Positions 9,201-10,829 of a DNA stretch of 10,829 bases are shown here, piece by piece. The stretch's first letter is position 1. The number at the start of each line of letters is the position of its first letter. The notes beneath the pieces were generated by a model. That model searched no databases. It saw nothing but the letters and a program-made list of their open reading frames with translations, and was not told the DNA's origin. Source of the DNA: Phoronis ovalis (lineage: Eukaryota > Phoronida > Phoronidae); contig JAOXYB010059468.1 of NCBI GenBank assembly GCA_028565635.1, positions 1 to 10,829 of the forward strand, read 5' to 3'. The translations under genes were made by a program, and so were the position numbers.

Positions 9201-10829
9201 TACACTAAACTTTGAAGAAAAATGAATTGCGTAAAAAAAATAAAAAGGCGATGCTAATTAATGCATAGTCAGTAATATACGAAAAACGTTTTAAAACCTT
9301 TTAGGATATTAAGCATAGAAAACAAGTGTCCCACTTCATGTTGTTGGTGTTAAAAAACATTTCTTACACGTTAAATTAGCAATCTCTAGTTATGCTGGTA
9401 ATTTGTATAAGAATTGCTTAAATTCGCTAATTATGGTTAGTACAGCATGCTTTGCGAATCGACACAACCGTTTAGTTGCGCTTGCAAAGTTATATATGGC
9501 ATCGCCTAGCTCATATTTGCGCTTGGCTCTTCCAGTTATATGTAAAATGATTCATTGACAGCTACAAGATAACACATTGTAGAGGTATTACTACAAACCA
9601 ATGAAAGTAAAGCTGTTGCTTCAGCTTTTTTCTGTTACATAGTTGCAATTCTGTGTTGCAGTCCTAATTGTGATCTATGACCTTGTGACGTATTTAGGAA
9701 TGAGACATCGCAGATTACAGAAATAATACACGAAGATATTTCAAAGTAAATATAACGGTCGTAAATTTAAGGCAAGACAATGGCCTAAATAACTCATTTC
9801 GATCGATTGATAACGAAACCAGTTTATTAAATTTTATTCTCACACTGACTCTTAAATCCTGTGAAAGATATTTCTCCTGGACAGTTTTAAAAAAAAGTAC
9901 CTGTGAAAGATATTTCTCCTGGACAGTTTTAAAAAAAAGTAGTATAATTAATTACTCACGCTTATTTCGTGGATGTTGATGGTTATAGGTATTTTGTACA
10001 TGTCTGGTTTCAATGTCTTGTAAGCGTTGCTTATTCTGTCTCATTCGTGTGGCTTGACGACGCTTGTGATAAAATACAGCAATAATCACAAGACCAGTTA
10101 TGACCAGCAACGACGCAACGCTCGCTACAGTAGGTATGACAACATCTAAAACAGAGATATATTATTTGCATTCGACAAAGAAAATGGCCATAAGCCTACA
10201 CCTGAGAAAATGTATTTTTCTCAATTCGACTTCTGGTGGTGACTGGATACTTCAAATTCTCATGTAAACATGCAGTCACAAATTATTTTCTGTTTAAAAC
10301 TGTGTATATATAGATTTTAATGCAAATATAAAAGCATGACATTATATTTATTTAGTCATTTCGAAAATAAAACTAAAAAGCCTTATATATGTTTGCAATT
10401 AATATGAGCTATATGCTAGAAATGGTTATATTCAGGAAAACACCAGAAGGCGAATCTGTTTACTACTGTTACTACTGTGTACCATTCTCTTGGGGAATCG
10501 TAGCTTCCGCATGTGTCGTAAGGTTTGAAGGAAATCGGAGACTTTGTGTCGTAGAGGGACATGGCTGAAATTTACAATATTCTGTTGGAGTCGTATACTC
10601 TCTATGTTTGGTAACTTTCGAAGGAATAAAGAGATCCGGTGTCGTAGAGGCACATGATTGAACGTTACAACCTTTTAGTCCAGACCAGTTACCAGCTATT
10701 TAAAAAACATAGAATACATATTATGTACATGTTTAATAAAGGTTTAATGATAAAAATATCTTCGTATTGAAGATGAAATACAGGAACATCCCATTGGAGC
10801 TGACATCTGGTGCGAGTTTTGGGTTATAT
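5944..10829 (-). CDS. Receptor tyrosine kinase, 3' part of gene (spliced)
   Basis: This is a transmembrane receptor that phosphorylates protein tyrosines in response to an extracellular ligand. Nine exons join in phase to give 491 residues, numbered from the first complete codon of the exon at 10483-10695. Order: Cys/Ser/Thr-rich stalk 1-70; transmembrane helix about 72-96 followed by HKRR; basic juxtamembrane segment 97-162; kinase domain about 163-430; acidic tail 431-491. Kinase landmarks: glycine loop LGQGAFG 169-175; VAIK lysine 198; alpha-C glutamate 215 in [13 protein letters not shown] with catalytic D299; DFG D317; activation loop [13 protein letters not shown] with Y325 and Y330; WMAIE 342-346; SDVWAYG 357-363; CW...RPSF 412-423. 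All catalytic residues are present, so an active kinase is expected. The activation loop recalls insulin/IGF receptors, while AIE and the [13 protein letters not shown] region recall TAM (Axl/Mer) and Met receptors, so I do not assign a vertebrate class. Introns: (86), 337, 860, 380, 194, 663, 384, 250 and 206 bases, all GT-AG. The 5' end lies beyond the window. Confidence 0.93.
6412..6548 (-). CDS. RTK exon: kinase helices E-G region
   Basis: Acceptor TTTCAG, donor GTAAGC. The exon encodes [20 protein letters not shown] and then [11 protein letters not shown], the subdomain IX-X region with the usual W-x-x-G-V-x-L-W-E-I core. It enters in phase 0 after the preceding exon's SDV and leaves in phase 2. 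The PERC-DEIFEIM stretch formed with the next exon resembles TAM and Met receptors. Confidence 0.95.
6799..6958 (-). CDS. RTK exon: DFG, activation loop and AIE motif
   Basis: Acceptor ACAACAG, donor GTAAGG. The exon reads [20 protein letters not shown] and then [10 protein letters not shown] and FTTHSDV. D317 of DFG binds magnesium. The activation loop has Y325 and Y330, the position before the last tyrosine being Phe where insulin-type receptors have YY. The APE motif is AIE, as in Axl/Mer and Tie receptors. The first base completes the Met codon of [10 protein letters not shown]. Confidence 0.95.
7343..7452 (-). CDS. RTK exon: catalytic loop HRDLATRN
   Basis: Acceptor TTGTAG, donor GTAAAT. 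The exon encodes [20 protein letters not shown] and [16 protein letters not shown], that is alpha-E helix and catalytic loop with D299 as catalytic base, R303 and N304. The loop has Thr where most receptor kinases have the second Ala of HRDLAARN. It enters in phase 0 and leaves after AT of a split Met codon. Confidence 0.95.
7453..8115 (-). other. RTK intron of 663 bases with a Cys-containing open frame
   Basis: Ends are GT (8115-8114) and AG (7454-7453). A minus-strand frame at 7453-7683 is open for 76 codons and holds several cysteines (CATRNIC, ATCGK, EDSCIR), and a plus-strand frame at 7655-7861 is also open. The kinase reads smoothly without any insertion here, and the codon just before the downstream exon is TAG in the exon's frame, so I treat both frames as non-coding. 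A cassette exon or old element insertion is possible. Confidence 0.6.
8116..8318 (-). CDS. RTK exon: alpha-C helix to hinge
   Basis: Acceptor GTTTTTCAG, donor GTAGAG. The exon encodes [20 protein letters not shown] (alpha-C with E215, the salt-bridge partner of K198), PILGVCV, and the hinge [24 protein letters not shown] is the usual RTK hinge/alpha-D pattern. The first two bases complete a Glu codon; the exon ends in phase 0 at GEITSQ. Confidence 0.95.
8513..8602 (-). CDS. RTK exon: glycine loop end and VAIK lysine
   Basis: Acceptor TTGTAG, donor GTAAAC. The exon reads [13 protein letters not shown] and then [11 protein letters not shown]198 in VAIK is the ATP-anchoring lysine. The first two bases complete the third glycine-loop residue (G172) from the preceding exon, giving LGQGAFG across the junction. 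Confidence 0.95.
8983..9099 (-). CDS. RTK exon: juxtamembrane segment and kinase start
   Basis: Acceptor TAATTAG, donor GTAAAA. The exon encodes [28 protein letters not shown] and VQIKEKLGQ, leading directly into the glycine loop. The two leading bases complete an Arg codon from the transmembrane exon; one base is left over for G172. There is no tyrosine in this juxtamembrane exon, so autoinhibition through juxtamembrane tyrosines encoded here is unlikely. Confidence 0.92.
9858..9941. repeat. Perfect 42-bp tandem duplication in RTK intron
   Basis: Two identical 42-base copies (9858-9899 and 9900-9941) begin CCTGTGAAAGATATTTCTCC and each contain an A8 run near the end. Complete identity, including the homopolymer, indicates a very recent duplication or an assembly duplicate. 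It lies in the 860-base intron, about 17 bases from the donor at 9959-9958, so it changes intron length but not coding sequence. Confidence 0.95.
9960..10145 (-). CDS. RTK exon: transmembrane helix and stop-transfer
   Basis: Acceptor TTTTAG, donor GTGAGT. The exon encodes a hydrophobic run of about 25 residues ([16 protein letters not shown] followed by GLVIIAVFY) and then HKRR, a typical single-pass helix with a basic stop-transfer, so the kinase side is cytoplasmic. The rest, with [17 protein letters not shown] and [10 protein letters not shown], is polar and basic; Y in NTYNH is the only tyrosine in the juxtamembrane region. The exon starts with two bases completing Asp71 and ends with one base of an Arg codon. 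Confidence 0.93.
10483..10695 (-). CDS. RTK exon: extracellular stalk with duplicated Cys/Thr-rich unit
   Basis: Acceptor AAATAG; donor GTACAC (weak, but the phase matches and in-frame stops follow at once). The exon encodes 70 residues starting [14 protein letters not shown], with N-glycosylation sequons NWS and NLT. Residues 9-39 and 40-70 are two copies of a 31-residue unit: C-x-x-Q-x-C-x-S-T-T-x-x-L-x-x-P-S-x-x-T. The Cys pairs CNVQSC and CKFQPCP resemble the last two cysteines of thrombospondin type 1 repeats, while C-x-x-G-x-W-S-G near the start (with the upstream exon) recalls a sushi/CCP end. Neither is firm. The Thr/Ser-rich parts are likely O-glycosylated stalk. Confidence 0.75.
10484..10669 (-). 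repeat. 93-bp tandem duplication within the stalk exon
   Basis: Unit 1 is 10577-10669 and unit 2 is 10484-10576. Both contain a near-identical block around TCTACGACAC and a matching TTCCTTC. Translated, 15 of 31 residues match by my count, with both cysteines kept and no gap. The exon ends one base after unit 2. Confidence 0.8.
10782..10829 (-). CDS. Possible further RTK ectodomain exon (partial at window edge)
   Basis: A frame reading [15 protein letters not shown] up to a GTATTT donor at 10781 would leave one base, giving a Ser codon with the next exon and the joined string APMGCSSGNWSG. The phase fits, and C-S-S-G-N-W-S-G resembles the end of a sushi domain, but the donor is ordinary and the exon is cut by the window edge, so this is only a candidate. 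Confidence 0.25.

Noticed and set aside
1-10829. tRNA, rRNA, CRISPR array or bacterial operon features
   Set aside because: No cloverleaf, rRNA-like or regularly spaced direct repeat pattern was seen; the regularly arranged repeats at 3525-4565 are long and diverged, unlike a CRISPR array.

Overview
The window comes from an animal nuclear genome. It is AT-rich and carries a spliced receptor tyrosine kinase (RTK) gene with GT-AG introns, AATAAA-type polyadenylation signals and dispersed repeats, and shows no bacterial operon layout. True RTKs are confined to animals and their closest unicellular relatives. Short introns and an RTK that fits no single vertebrate class suggest an early-branching invertebrate such as a sponge; that last step is inference.

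Layout. Positions 1-1268 hold intergenic DNA with a GC-rich palindromic patch (241-305) and a two-unit copy of a dispersed repeat (about 609-893). From 1269 a plus-strand gene encodes a Sel1-like repeat (helical hairpin) protein. Its first frame stays open to a stop at 2408. Coding-like sequence then continues to about 3037, but only by changing frame four times, at or near homopolymer runs, followed by an AATAAA at 3103. Positions 3525-4565 hold a cluster of four more units of the same dispersed repeat. A weak reverse-transcriptase-like fragment lies just beyond, at 4633-4731. Positions 4732-5837 show nothing I can support.

The minus strand from 10829 down to 5944 carries the 3' part of the RTK gene: nine well-supported exons plus a doubtful partial one at the window edge. 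Every intron has GT-AG ends and every junction phase fits. Together the nine exons give 491 residues (numbered here from the first complete codon of the exon at 10483-10695): a juxtamembrane ectodomain stalk made of a tandemly duplicated 31-residue unit, one transmembrane helix, a juxtamembrane segment, a complete kinase domain with all catalytic residues, and a short acidic tail with tyrosine motifs, one of them ITIM-like. The 5' end of the gene, with the signal peptide and most of the ectodomain, lies beyond the window.

The two genes are convergent, their 3' ends facing each other across the repeat cluster; nothing suggests a shared function. The points most worth a second look are the clustered frameshifts in the Sel1 gene, the duplicated Cys-rich stalk and ITIM-like tail of the receptor, and the repeat family that keeps a stop-free frame on its minus strand. 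I see no evidence of a wholly new system.
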